In this document: positions 8,892-16,790 of the stretch, piece by piece | Layout of the letters: each line of letters opens with the position of its first letter | Position numbering within the stretch: position 1 is the first letter of the stretch | Assembly: GCF_018614655.1 (NCBI RefSeq) | Contig: NZ_JAGGOG010000028.1 | Location: forward strand, 1 to 58,437 | Length of the DNA: 58,437 bases | Source of the DNA: Pseudomonas fluorescens | GTDB lineage: Bacteria > Pseudomonadota > Gammaproteobacteria > Pseudomonadales > Pseudomonadaceae | Reading direction: 5' to 3' | Position numbers and translations under genes: made by a program | The notes under the pieces: model-generated | What the model saw: the letters and a program-made list of their open reading frames with translations, nothing else | Told to the model about the DNA's origin: nothing | Database searches by the model: none

Positions 8892-10649
8892 TCAACGATT
8901 CCTGGACATCGAATTAAGCCTTTCTTCCGCGACCGCCGACGGCACGAAACCATTGTGTTGAGGCGTCTGCCCACACCCGCTCTCGCCGTCTTTACTCGCA
9001 ATTGTCAACCAGTGGCTCAATCGCACTGGGTTGCTATACCGCAATTCACTGCCTGTCTCGCATACCAACTGAATAAGGTTGTCACTAAACAATAACTTTC
9101 CATGCACGAAATGCTCATTTTTCAGCAGATTTGGGTTATCAATATGGGTTCCGAGCCGCGCGGCTAACCACGTGCCAATCTCATAATGACTAATCCATTT
9201 TTCCACCGCCAGTTCGCTCATCACTTTGGGAGAAGTATCGCGCCCAATGACTATTACTGGTACATCACTAACCTCCGGCACTAAGTCATTGTGCCCCCAT
9301 TTGCCATCCTCACCTAAGCGCTGGCCATGGTCACCGGTGATGACTAAATACCGTTCACCTTCGAGACGGTCGAAGCGGGCAATGATCTCCTCTAGTAGGC
9401 CATCGAGGTAGTGAATCGAGTTGTCGTAAGCATTATTCTGGCCCTGGGGACCGCTGTGGGACCAAGGTGGTGTACCGTCCTGGTGGGCATAGTTCTTCGC
9501 GTAGGGGAGATGCGCAGTGCGCAGGTTGAGCACGACAAAATTGCGCTGATCGAAGATTTGTGCATCAAGGATATCCAGTAAAGCATGGTCCTGTTTTCTA
9601 ATGAAACTAAGGGGATAATCTTCACGGGTGATAGATACATCGATGAAACGACTGCCCAGATGTGCAAGTAACCGAGATTCTTGAGAGGAGATCCAGTGGG
9701 TGCGCATGCCTGTTTCCTGAGCGAAGCGGAACAAATTAATCCGGTTATCGCGCAGAAGGTGGTCTTGACCCGGCTCGCGTATTGGATTGATCAGGTAGGG
9801 CAGGCTGACATCAGTAGCCACTCCTGCCGCTATGCCAGGCCGCACAAGGGCGGTGGGGTGGTCGGCAAGATAGCGTTGTAGTTTCGGAGTCGTCTGTCTT
9901 TCATAACCAAAGATTCCCATACGCTCTCGACGCAAAGAGTCAGCCACAACCAGCCACACATGTTGTGCGCTGCTTGAAGCCGGGCTTATCCGATAGGGGG
10001 CGAGCGATGCCATTGGTGGTATGCTTGTGCCATTGAACGCGAGACGCACGGCCCAAGCTGAAAAGCTGTTGAGACTGTTGTGTAGGCCACTACGTGTTGG
10101 GCCAGGAGTAAAAGAATCGAGATTCCGGTAGGTGGCGCGATAAGGCTTCGCCAGCAGTGCCACTGCAATCAAGATCAGCGCCCAACGGCTCTCAGGCAAC
10201 TTAACGCGCCTGGGTATGTACCAGTGTAGGGCGATCAGAAGTGAATAGGGCAACAGGACACTAAATGCAGCACCCCAGTGCTGACCAAAACTATATTTGG
10301 CTACTTGCGTCACTTCTTTCGAGTCGAGCATGAGACTTCGAATATCGACAGCACTCAGCGGCTCACCAAAGAAACTTATATTGCTTAGCTGTATTAGCTG
10401 CATGACAGCGAACAGCAGCAAAATACTTACAACGAGTGGCCTGAGATTACAAAGCCATAGCATCAAGCAGAAAGCCCATACTCCCGCGACCCAGCCCGCC
10501 TCAAGTTCGGCGCGATTGTTACTCGTGAACAGTTGCTGAAGAAAGTCATCACAAATCAGCAAAAAGCAGCTCAAGCTGGCCAGTGCGCATAGGCGTAACC
10601 AAGCAGTACCTGTCTCGTGCTCTGGCTGCAGGATCAGAGACTTCAGCAT
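8892..10649 (-). CDS. Membrane sulfatase-fold enzyme, phosphoethanolamine-transferase-like
   Basis: A 585-residue protein. About five hydrophobic segments fill residues 20-170, then comes an alkaline-phosphatase/sulfatase-fold domain. The metal and nucleophile landmarks resemble EptA-type transferases: VVADSLRRERMGIFGYE, GVATDVSLP (Thr279 in the place of the nucleophile Thr) and VITGDHGQRLGEDGKWGHN with the Asp-His pair. Such enzymes transfer phosphoethanolamine (or phosphoglycerol) to lipid A or glycans on the outer face of the inner membrane. The gene lies alone and against the direction of the transfer operon, between modules 1 and 2, so it is cargo. The substrate is unknown; a plain sulfatase is the alternative. 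Confidence 0.7.
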   Translation of the reverse strand: MLKSLILQPEHETGTAWLRLCALASLSCFLLICDDFLQQLFTSNNRAELEAGWVAGVWAFCLMLWLCNLRPLVVSILLLFAVMQLIQLSNISFFGEPLSAVDIRSLMLDSKEVTQVAKYSFGQHWGAAFSVLLPYSLLIALHWYIPRRVKLPESRWALILIAVALLAKPYRATYRNLDSFTPGPTRSGLHNSLNSFSAWAVRLAFNGTSIPPMASLAPYRISPASSSAQHVWLVVADSLRRERMGIFGYERQTTPKLQRYLADHPTALVRPGIAAGVATDVSLPYLINPIREPGQDHLLRDNRINLFRFAQETGMRTHWISSQESRLLAHLGSRFIDVSITREDYPLSFIRKQDHALLDILDAQIFDQRNFVVLNLRTAHLPYAKNYAHQDGTPPWSHSGPQGQNNAYDNSIHYLDGLLEEIIARFDRLEGERYLVITGDHGQRLGEDGKWGHNDLVPEVSDVPVIVIGRDTSPKVMSELAVEKWISHYEIGTWLAARLGTHIDNPNLLKNEHFVHGKLLFSDNLIQLVCETGSELRYSNPVRLSHWLTIASKDGESGCGQTPQHNGFVPSAVAEERLNSMSRNR

Positions 10650-11007
10650 AGAGGATTCTCGAAATCAGAACGGCATACTATTATCTGACCCTGAACGAGA
10701 GAGGGACGGTATTTAACTTTGATGAAGAAGAGAAAGAATCGGTACCTGCAGGTAATGTGCGCCATCATTGATGCCCCCCAGACTTCTAGAGTGAAGTTTG
10801 AGTACATGAGTGGGCAGTACTATTGCGAGTGCTCCCTTAAGACCGCCTTGATATCATTACAAATAATTACCCCCCAAAAAAAAATGGTAACATAAGTAGC
10901 ACCATGGGCGGTTCAGCGCTTGGTCATCGTGGTTCTTTGCTAACATTGCGTTTGCTTGAACTTAACCTTCACCAGAGAAACCATCTGATCGCCCTTTTGA
11001 AGGTGAT
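10650..11007. other. Intergenic stretch without a gene
   Basis: It is AT-rich compared with its neighbours, with A runs near 10870. No protein is recognisable. It holds the promoter side of the minus-strand sulfatase-like gene on the left and runs into an IS256-type transposase relic on the right. Confidence 0.4.
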
Positions 11008-11313
11008 TGACCCTACCTCTGGATCGATGCCACCTACGTCAAGGTGCAGAGGCTGGTCGCATCGTCTCGGTGGCCGTCATAATTGCAGTGGCCGTGAACA
11101 CTGACGGTGGCCACGAAGTTATGGGTATGAGGGTCGGCCCCTCAGAGGCCGAGCCGTTATGGTGGGACCTCCTATGCAGTCTCATGCGTCATGGCATGAG
11201 AGATTAGCGGTCGTTCCGCCCCCCATGAAGGCCTGAGAGCGGCTGTACCAAGATTCCACGCAACGTGGCAGCGACTGTCACATGCACTGATACGCAACAC
11301 CATGGCCCACGTA
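11008..11313 (+). mobile_element. IS256-family transposase relic
   Basis: The plus-strand text reads LWIDATYVKVQR, then in another frame GRIVSVAVIIAVAVNTDGG and GPSEAEPLWWDLL, then again HEGLRAAVPRF and ATWQR and RNTMAHV. These are the ordered blocks around the catalytic region of IS256-type transposases. Only about 300 bases survive, with frame changes and a stop after RHGMRD, so it is a dead fragment. It abuts and truncates the AAA ATPase relic on its right. Confidence 0.75.
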
Positions 11314-11929
11314 AACGAAGGTCAACTTACCATGCCAGCGCTGACTTCTGCCCGGCAGGTTTGGCCGCGACCCTGGAAAAGGCATCAATTCTTTTCTTCT
11401 CAATGAAGTAGAACCTGTAGGCATCGGGGTCGGCGTCCACTGCGACCGGCAGGCCTTGGACGTCCAGCGCAACCAGTCGCGGCGCAACAAACCGGCCCTC
11501 GTGGACATTGCGCAAATACTGGACAGCGTCGATCCTCTTCCGCACTCCCTCATCCAGCGCACCGAGCAGTGCAAATTCAAGCGCTTCACAAAGGCTCGTG
11601 TTACCGCTGCCATTAGGGCCGTAAAACATAACTATCCGCTTGGTAAGATCAAACGATTCAGCGTTTGTGAAACCACGGAAGGGCCCCCGGGGTAAGTTGG
11701 CTCAGCCTCTCCCACCTCCAGCCTGGTCCTGCTGCCAGTGCGCCCAGAACGGGTTGAGGATCAAGGATGAACTATCGCCGAGCGAGTTCGACAAGATGAA
11801 TGGAGCGCAGCCCCTGTCAAAGTCATCCTGCACGAGCCTGCCGAAGCGCCGTGCATCCTCTGAAGCCTGGCTCTGGGGGTGATGAAGCCAACGCATAAAG
11901 TGTTGGTAATCGTGTGCTGCAGACGCCAT
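11314..11929 (-). pseudogene. AAA-family ATPase, truncated and mutated
   Basis: On the minus strand one frame runs from ATG 11929 (MASAAHDYQHFMRWLHHP) through a TGA at 11702-11704 and on into GPFRGFTNAESFDL, the P-loop FYGPNGSGNTSLCEALEF and YFIEKKRIDAFSR. This is the start of a large SMC/RecF-like ATPase of the kind found in defence or DNA-repair cargo. Three faults are visible: a nonsense codon, Lys to Asn in the Walker A motif (GSGNTS instead of GSGKTS), and loss of everything after about residue 200, where the IS256 relic begins. It is clearly inactive. Confidence 0.75.
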
Positions 11930-12122
11930 CCCTACCTCCGCATGTTATGACAGCAACTGGGTTCTAGCCGTCTTATGAAACGGCCGCTATAGGCTATGCA
12001 CCAGCGCAGCGCTTACCCTAAATCAACATCAATGCGGAATCATGCGTTGCCGGATTGAATGCAGCAACCCCACCGCTGACCAGCAGAAGATCAGGTCCTC
12101 CTGGCAAGCGGTGGAACTGATC

Positions 12123-12464
12123 ATGGCCAAGCATTTATCTTTGACGTTGTGGATGGCTTTGGGGGCATACTTTGCCCTCACGGCCCCGTTGCACGCAGCA
12201 GCGCCCTTGACTGCCCCTGCGACTGAGCACGCCCACCTCGCCGCCATGCTGCGTCAGCTCGACACCCTGGAGCGTCACACCGAGCGCAGCGCCGCCCTCC
12301 CTTCCCCGGTCGGTGCCCGTTACCGCTTCGACTACCTACGCCTGCGCGAGGACCTCCAGCGTATCCGCTCCGGCGTGCAGGACTACCTGACGCCCCAGCG
12401 TGCCCAACCCCGCGATCCAGCCCCCCTGGTCGGCGACTATACCGGCGAGGCTGACGCGCCATGA
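12123..12464 (+). CDS. RAQPRD-family ICE protein (TIGR01690)
   Basis: A 113-residue exported protein started at ATG 12123; the in-frame start at 12042 would add an unusual leader. It has a signal peptide (WMALGAYFALTAPLHAAA), an alpha-helical middle, and the name-giving motif RAQPRDPAPL near the end. It is periplasmic and of unknown function, the first gene of transfer module 2. It overlaps the following gene by 4 bases. In related elements it normally follows the TIGR03747 gene directly; here 3.3 kb of cargo separates them. Confidence 0.85.
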   Translation: MAKHLSLTLWMALGAYFALTAPLHAAAPLTAPATEHAHLAAMLRQLDTLERHTERSAALPSPVGARYRFDYLRLREDLQRIRSGVQDYLTPQRAQPRDPAPLVGDYTGEADAP

Positions 12465-12694
12465 CTGCCGCCCAACAAGCCGCCTTCCTAGCCCACAGCG
12501 GTTTTACCCCCTCGCAGATGGCCATTCTGGCGTTGTCGCTGGTATTCGCCGTCACGCTGCTCTGGGGCGCCTGGGCAGTACGCACCGCTTACACCGGCTG
12601 GGCCGAGCAACGCCTTAACCACCGTCAGTTCGTCGGTGTCGTGCTGCGTTTCCTCGCGCTGTATCTGGTGCTGACGTTCTTTCTCCTGTCCTGA
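12461..12694 (+). CDS. DUF3262/TIGR03758 small membrane protein
   Basis: A 77-residue protein with two membrane helices (MAILALSLVFAVTLLWGAW and FLALYLVLTFFLL) separated by a short loop. Size, layout and position between the RAQPRD protein and the TIGR03745 protein fit PFL_4701. It is probably an inner-membrane subunit of the transfer channel. Confidence 0.85.
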   Translation: MTAAQQAAFLAHSGFTPSQMAILALSLVFAVTLLWGAWAVRTAYTGWAEQRLNHRQFVGVVLRFLALYLVLTFFLLS

Positions 12695-12707
12695 GGGAGT
12701 TGTCGCA

Positions 12708-13058
12708 ATGCCTCACGTACTGGCCCGCTTTTGCCACCCTGTACTCCTCACAGGCCTCGCCGGTCCTAGCTTGGTCGCAGCACAGGGACGCCTGCCCGCC
12801 ATTGAAGACCCTTCCCGAGGCGCAGGCGACGGCATCATCCAGACGATCCAGAACTACGGTTATGACATGGTGCTATTGATCGCCTTATTGGTCGTGGCAG
12901 GAATGTTCATTGGTGTGTGCTACCACGCCTACACCCGTTACTCAGAGATTCACACCGGGCGGGCCACCTGGGGCCAGTTCGGCCTGACGATTGCGGTGGG
13001 GGCGATGCTGCTGGTGGTCGGCATCTGGTTGTTGACCAAAGCCACCACGATCCTGTGA
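12708..13058 (+). CDS. TIGR03745-family ICE membrane protein (PFL_4702)
   Basis: A 116-residue protein with a signal peptide followed by two membrane helices (MVLLIALLVVAGMFIGVCYH and LTIAVGAMLLVVGIWLL). This VirB2-like size and topology suggests a pilin-like or channel component. It follows the TIGR03758 gene by 13 bases, with a GAGGGAGTTG ribosome site. Confidence 0.85.
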   Translation: MPHVLARFCHPVLLTGLAGPSLVAAQGRLPAIEDPSRGAGDGIIQTIQNYGYDMVLLIALLVVAGMFIGVCYHAYTRYSEIHTGRATWGQFGLTIAVGAMLLVVGIWLLTKATTIL

Positions 13059-13068
13059 GGCCGCCGCC

Positions 13069-13467
13069 ATGTCTACTTCGACAATCCGCCTGGCCGACGG
13101 CACCGTGACCTTTTTGCCCCACCGCCTTAACCGCCAGTCCGTCGTGGTACGCGGACTGACCGCCGATGAGCTGTGGATCTGCGTCAGCCTGTCGGGCTTC
13201 ATTGGTTTGCTGCTGGGTTCGCTCGTGGCTTGGGCGGGGCGCAGCATCGCCCTGCTGCCCACCTGCATTGTCGCCGCTGTAGCGATGGGAGTGTTTACCG
13301 GCGGTGGGCTGCTGCGCCGATTGAAGCGCGGGCGACCGGACACCTGGTTGCACCGCTACCTGCACAGTTGGGCCGTTCAGCAGTACCCGAGGCTGGCTCA
13401 ACGCCTCGGTTTTCTCACCTTGGTCCAACGCTCCGGATGCTGGAGCACACGGCGAGGTAGACCATGA
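13069..13467 (+). CDS. TIGR03750-family conjugative transfer protein
   Basis: A 132-residue protein with a short N-terminal soluble part (VTFLPHRLNRQSVVVRGLTA), two close membrane helices (about residues 40-85) and a basic tail. The small size and VirB3/TraL-like layout match TIGR03750. It overlaps the next gene by 4 bases and is part of the tightly packed module 2 operon. Confidence 0.85.
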   Translation: MSTSTIRLADGTVTFLPHRLNRQSVVVRGLTADELWICVSLSGFIGLLLGSLVAWAGRSIALLPTCIVAAVAMGVFTGGGLLRRLKRGRPDTWLHRYLHSWAVQQYPRLAQRLGFLTLVQRSGCWSTRRGRP

Positions 13468-14153
13468 GCCGGTTCAAGAACGAAGTGCTGCACCTACAGG
13501 CGCACGTGCGGACGCTGCGATCGGCGGCCGCTGCCCTGTTCGTGCTGACGCTGGGACTGGCCATAGGCTGGTGGAGTGCGCCACGCGACCTCACCGTGCA
13601 CATCCCACCCGACCTGCACGTGGGCAGTAGCCGCAAATGGTGGGACGTGCCCCCTGCGTCGGTATATGCCTTCAGTTTTTATATTTTTCAGCAGCTCCAT
13701 CGCTGGCCTTCCGACGGAGAGCAGGACTATGCCCGCAACCTTGAGGCCCTCTCGGCTTACCTGACGCCGGCCTGCAAGGCGTTCTTGCAGCGGGACTACG
13801 AGGCGCGGCGTAGCACCGGCGAGCTGCGCGGGCGCGTCCGAGGCGTCTATGAAATTCCCGGACGTGGCTACGGCAATGATCCCGCCCGCCGTGTGCAGTC
13901 GATCAGCCGGAACGACTGGCGGGTCACCCTGGATCTGAGTGCCGACGAGTACTTCGCCGCCGAGCAGGTCAAGCGGGCCCTGGTGCGTTACTCGCTCAAA
14001 GTCGTGCGCCGGGACATCGATCCAGAGCGTAACCCGTTCGGCCTGGCCTTGGACTGCTTTAGCCAGCCCCCGCAGCGCATTGCTGTGCCGGCCACAGGAT
14101 CACCTACCTCACCTAGCTCTGCTGCCTCCCCTGCCTCTGGAGAATCCAAATGA
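13464..14153 (+). CDS. TIGR03746-family transfer protein (PFL_4703)
   Basis: A 229-residue protein with one N-terminal membrane helix (LFVLTLGLAIGWW) and a large periplasmic domain containing VPPASVYAFSFYIFQQLHRW and RNDWRVTLDLSADEY. This is the TraE/VirB8-like layout assigned to PFL_4703. The C-terminal tail is Pro/Ser/Ala-rich. It is expected to bridge the inner membrane and the periplasmic core of the transfer apparatus. Confidence 0.85.
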   Translation: MSRFKNEVLHLQAHVRTLRSAAAALFVLTLGLAIGWWSAPRDLTVHIPPDLHVGSSRKWWDVPPASVYAFSFYIFQQLHRWPSDGEQDYARNLEALSAYLTPACKAFLQRDYEARRSTGELRGRVRGVYEIPGRGYGNDPARRVQSISRNDWRVTLDLSADEYFAAEQVKRALVRYSLKVVRRDIDPERNPFGLALDCFSQPPQRIAVPATGSPTSPSSAASPASGESK

Positions 14154-15010
14154 ATCGTGTCTTGAGGGTCGCCGTCATCGGGCTAGCACTTGGCTGGGCC
14201 TTAGACGGCCAGGCCACTGAAGTGCTGCGCTGGGACCGGCTACCGCTGAGCATTCCACTCGTCGTGGGCCAGGAGCGCGTCATCTTCGTGGACCGTAGCG
14301 TGCGCGTGGGTCTGCCTGCCGAGCTTGAGCGCGTCTTGCGTGTACAAAGTACAGATGGAGCGGTGTATTTGCTGGCCCATGACGAAGTTACACCGAGCCG
14401 TGTGCAACTGCAGGACATCGAGACGGGCGAACTGATCTTGCTGGATGTTTCTGCTGCTCCTGCAACCAACACAGTCGGGGGCTCGACACCTTTGGAGCCC
14501 ATCAAGATCGTCAGCGCTCTTGCTGGCGCCACTGAACAGGACGTCCCGGCTCACTCAGTTGCAACGCCCATCCCGGTCGTCCTGACCCGATACGCCGCCC
14601 AAAACTTGTATGCCCCTTTGCGCACTGTCGAGGCATTGCCAGGTGTACGCCGGGCCAAGCTACCTGCGGACTTGCCGTTGCACGGGCTTCTGCCCAATCA
14701 ACTGATCGACGTCCGGCCATTGGCCGCTTGGAAGCTGGGCCATCACTGGGTCAGCGCCCTTCACCTGCGTAACCAGTCCACTGCCTGGATCGCCCTCGAC
14801 CCTCGGGAGCTGCAGGGCGATTTCGTCGCCGCCACGTTCCAGCATGCCAACCTCGGCCCACGTGGCCGTGCCACTGACACCACGGTGTTGTACCTGGTCA
14901 CCCAAGGTCGCGAGCTGAGTAAGGCCTTACTGCCCAGCCTCAGCCCCATCGATGCCGGACTCAACCTGCCAGGATCGTCTGCTGGCGAAGAGGTGCACGA
15001 TGAAGAGTAA
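14150..15010 (+). CDS. TIGR03749-family transfer protein (PFL_4704), TraK-like
   Basis: A 286-residue exported protein with a signal peptide ending at DGQA. The beta-rich first domain (LRWDRLPLSIPLVVGQERVIF, VRVGLP) resembles TraK/VirB9-type core proteins. A second domain contains VLTRYAAQNLYAPLR and a C-terminal segment. It is placed in the periplasmic/outer-membrane core complex. It overlaps both neighbours. Confidence 0.85.
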   Translation: MNRVLRVAVIGLALGWALDGQATEVLRWDRLPLSIPLVVGQERVIFVDRSVRVGLPAELERVLRVQSTDGAVYLLAHDEVTPSRVQLQDIETGELILLDVSAAPATNTVGGSTPLEPIKIVSALAGATEQDVPAHSVATPIPVVLTRYAAQNLYAPLRTVEALPGVRRAKLPADLPLHGLLPNQLIDVRPLAAWKLGHHWVSALHLRNQSTAWIALDPRELQGDFVAATFQHANLGPRGRATDTTVLYLVTQGRELSKALLPSLSPIDAGLNLPGSSAGEEVHDEE

Positions 15011-16397
15011 CCGACTGCTCAAATGGCTGATGATTCCGCTGGTCATTGTGCTGGGTGTCGCTCTACTCCAGCTATTGCGCCCAGAACGCAGTGACTCTGC
15101 AGCCGGCGGCGGCCCTCAGACGCTGACTTCAGAAGAAATGCAGGCGCTCGGCATCGAAGGCGATACACCCCGCGACACGGTGGCGACGTTGGTCGCGCAG
15201 GTGAAGAAACTGCGTAATGAACTCCAGACAGCCCTGAGCGACAACAAAAACCACCAGGCCGACAATGAGCGTCTGCGTCAGCGCGAGCAGACGATTGATC
15301 AACGTATACAGCAGGCATTGGAGAGTGAGCGTGACCGCCTGCGCGAGGCACGCAGCACGATTGCCAGCGACCAGGAGCAAACGCAAGGCTTACTGAGCGA
15401 GTTGCAGCGCCGCTTGGATTCGATGGGGCAAGGCGACAGGAATGTCGATCTGCCGATTGGCCTAGGCCTGCGGGAAGGAGACGATGAGGCGCTCACTCGT
15501 GATGAAGTGCGCTGGATCGAACCTGCCGACCACAAGCCCGAGGGAGCCGGAAAATCCAACGACAATGCCAAGGGCAGTACCGGATTCAACTTGCCTAAAT
15601 TGGAAGGTGCTGCTGAAACGCTCACCTCCCCCGGAGCCAAGAGCACCGACCTCCCCAGCAACAAACCCGTCTACACCGTCCCGGCTAACAGTACATTGAT
15701 GGGCTCGATTGCGATGACCGCGCTGATCGGCCGCGTGCCGGTAGATGGCACCGTCAATGATCCTTACCCCTTCAAAGTGGTCATCGGCGCCGACAACCTC
15801 ACCGCCAATGGCATCGATCTGCCACAGGTCACCGGCGCCGTGGTCAGCGGCAGTGCTTCCGGCGACTGGACGCTGTCCTGCGTGCGCGGGCACATCCGCT
15901 CCATCACCTTTGTGTTTGAAGACGGCACCATTCGGACTTTGCCAGAGGGAACCCAAGCTCAAGATAGCCCTTCAACCACCGACGGTGGATTGGGCTGGAT
16001 CAGTGATCCCTACGGTATTCCCTGCGTGGCGGGCGAGCGGCGCAGCAATGCGCAGCAATACCTTGGTTCCCAAGCCCTGATCACCGCCGCGGGTGCAGGC
16101 GCCGCCTCGCTGATCAAGTCCGATAACCGCAACGCCTTCATCAGCAATAGCAGCGACACTGTTGGCACGGTCGGTCTCACCGGCAATGAAGCCATGGGGC
16201 GCATCCTCAGCAGCGGCGTGCAGGACATGTCGCAGTGGGTCAACAAGCTCTACGGCCAAGCCTTTGCGGCGGTGTACGTCGAACCGGGCGCGCAGGTCGC
16301 GGTGCATATCGAGCAGCCGCTTACCCTGGACTACACCCCCACTGGCCGCAAGGTCGATCACACCCTGGAGGCTCGTCATGTCACGCCCTTGGATTAA
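15000..16397 (+). CDS. TIGR03752-family transfer protein (PFL_4705), TraB-like
   Basis: A 465-residue protein started at ATG 15000, the overlap start; the frame is open back to 14952. An N-terminal helix (LMIPLVIVLGVALLQLL) is followed by a long coiled coil (about residues 65-135: VKKLRNELQTAL, LRQREQTIDQRIQQAL) and a VirB10/TraB-like beta domain (YTVPANSTLMGSIAMTAL, FKVVIGADNLTANG). It spans both membranes as the core-complex scaffold. The coiled coil length is typical of this family. Confidence 0.88.
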   Translation: MKSNRLLKWLMIPLVIVLGVALLQLLRPERSDSAAGGGPQTLTSEEMQALGIEGDTPRDTVATLVAQVKKLRNELQTALSDNKNHQADNERLRQREQTIDQRIQQALESERDRLREARSTIASDQEQTQGLLSELQRRLDSMGQGDRNVDLPIGLGLREGDDEALTRDEVRWIEPADHKPEGAGKSNDNAKGSTGFNLPKLEGAAETLTSPGAKSTDLPSNKPVYTVPANSTLMGSIAMTALIGRVPVDGTVNDPYPFKVVIGADNLTANGIDLPQVTGAVVSGSASGDWTLSCVRGHIRSITFVFEDGTIRTLPEGTQAQDSPSTTDGGLGWISDPYGIPCVAGERRSNAQQYLGSQALITAAGAGAASLIKSDNRNAFISNSSDTVGTVGLTGNEAMGRILSSGVQDMSQWVNKLYGQAFAAVYVEPGAQVAVHIEQPLTLDYTPTGRKVDHTLEARHVTPLD

Positions 16398-16788
16398 CAC
16401 GTTGGTCGTACTCCTCGTCGTGGGTGCGTCGGGGTGCGCCACCAACTCGGAAAAACTATTGACCCACGGTGGGCGCAACATGGATCAGATCTGGCGACAG
16501 GAGACCGGGGGCGATCCGGCACAGCGCCAGTTGCTCAATGCCCGACAGGTCCTGCGGCGGCCGCTCATTGAGTCCGATGACGGTCTTGCTCACTCTGCTT
16601 ACACGCGCACCGCCCAGCGCGAAATCTACCGCCAGTTCCACCGTCTGCCCAATCCCGATCTGGTCATGTACGTATTCCCCCACCTGGCTGGCACGGACTC
16701 TGTACCGGTGCCGGGCTATAGCACGGTGTTTCCGCTGTACCAGCGAGTGCAGTACGCCTTGCCGGACGAGCGGATCAAGGGGTATTGA
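16378..16788 (+). CDS. TIGR03751-family transfer lipoprotein
   Basis: A 136-residue lipoprotein started at ATG 16378 inside the end of the previous gene. The signal ends in the lipobox VGASGCATN (Cys about residue 20). Downstream it contains YRQFHRLPNPDLVMYVFPHL and GYSTVFPLY, characteristic of TIGR03751 (TraV/VirB7-like). It is an outer-membrane core component. Confidence 0.87.
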   Translation: MSRPWINTLVVLLVVGASGCATNSEKLLTHGGRNMDQIWRQETGGDPAQRQLLNARQVLRRPLIESDDGLAHSAYTRTAQREIYRQFHRLPNPDLVMYVFPHLAGTDSVPVPGYSTVFPLYQRVQYALPDERIKGY

Positions 16789-16790
16789 GC

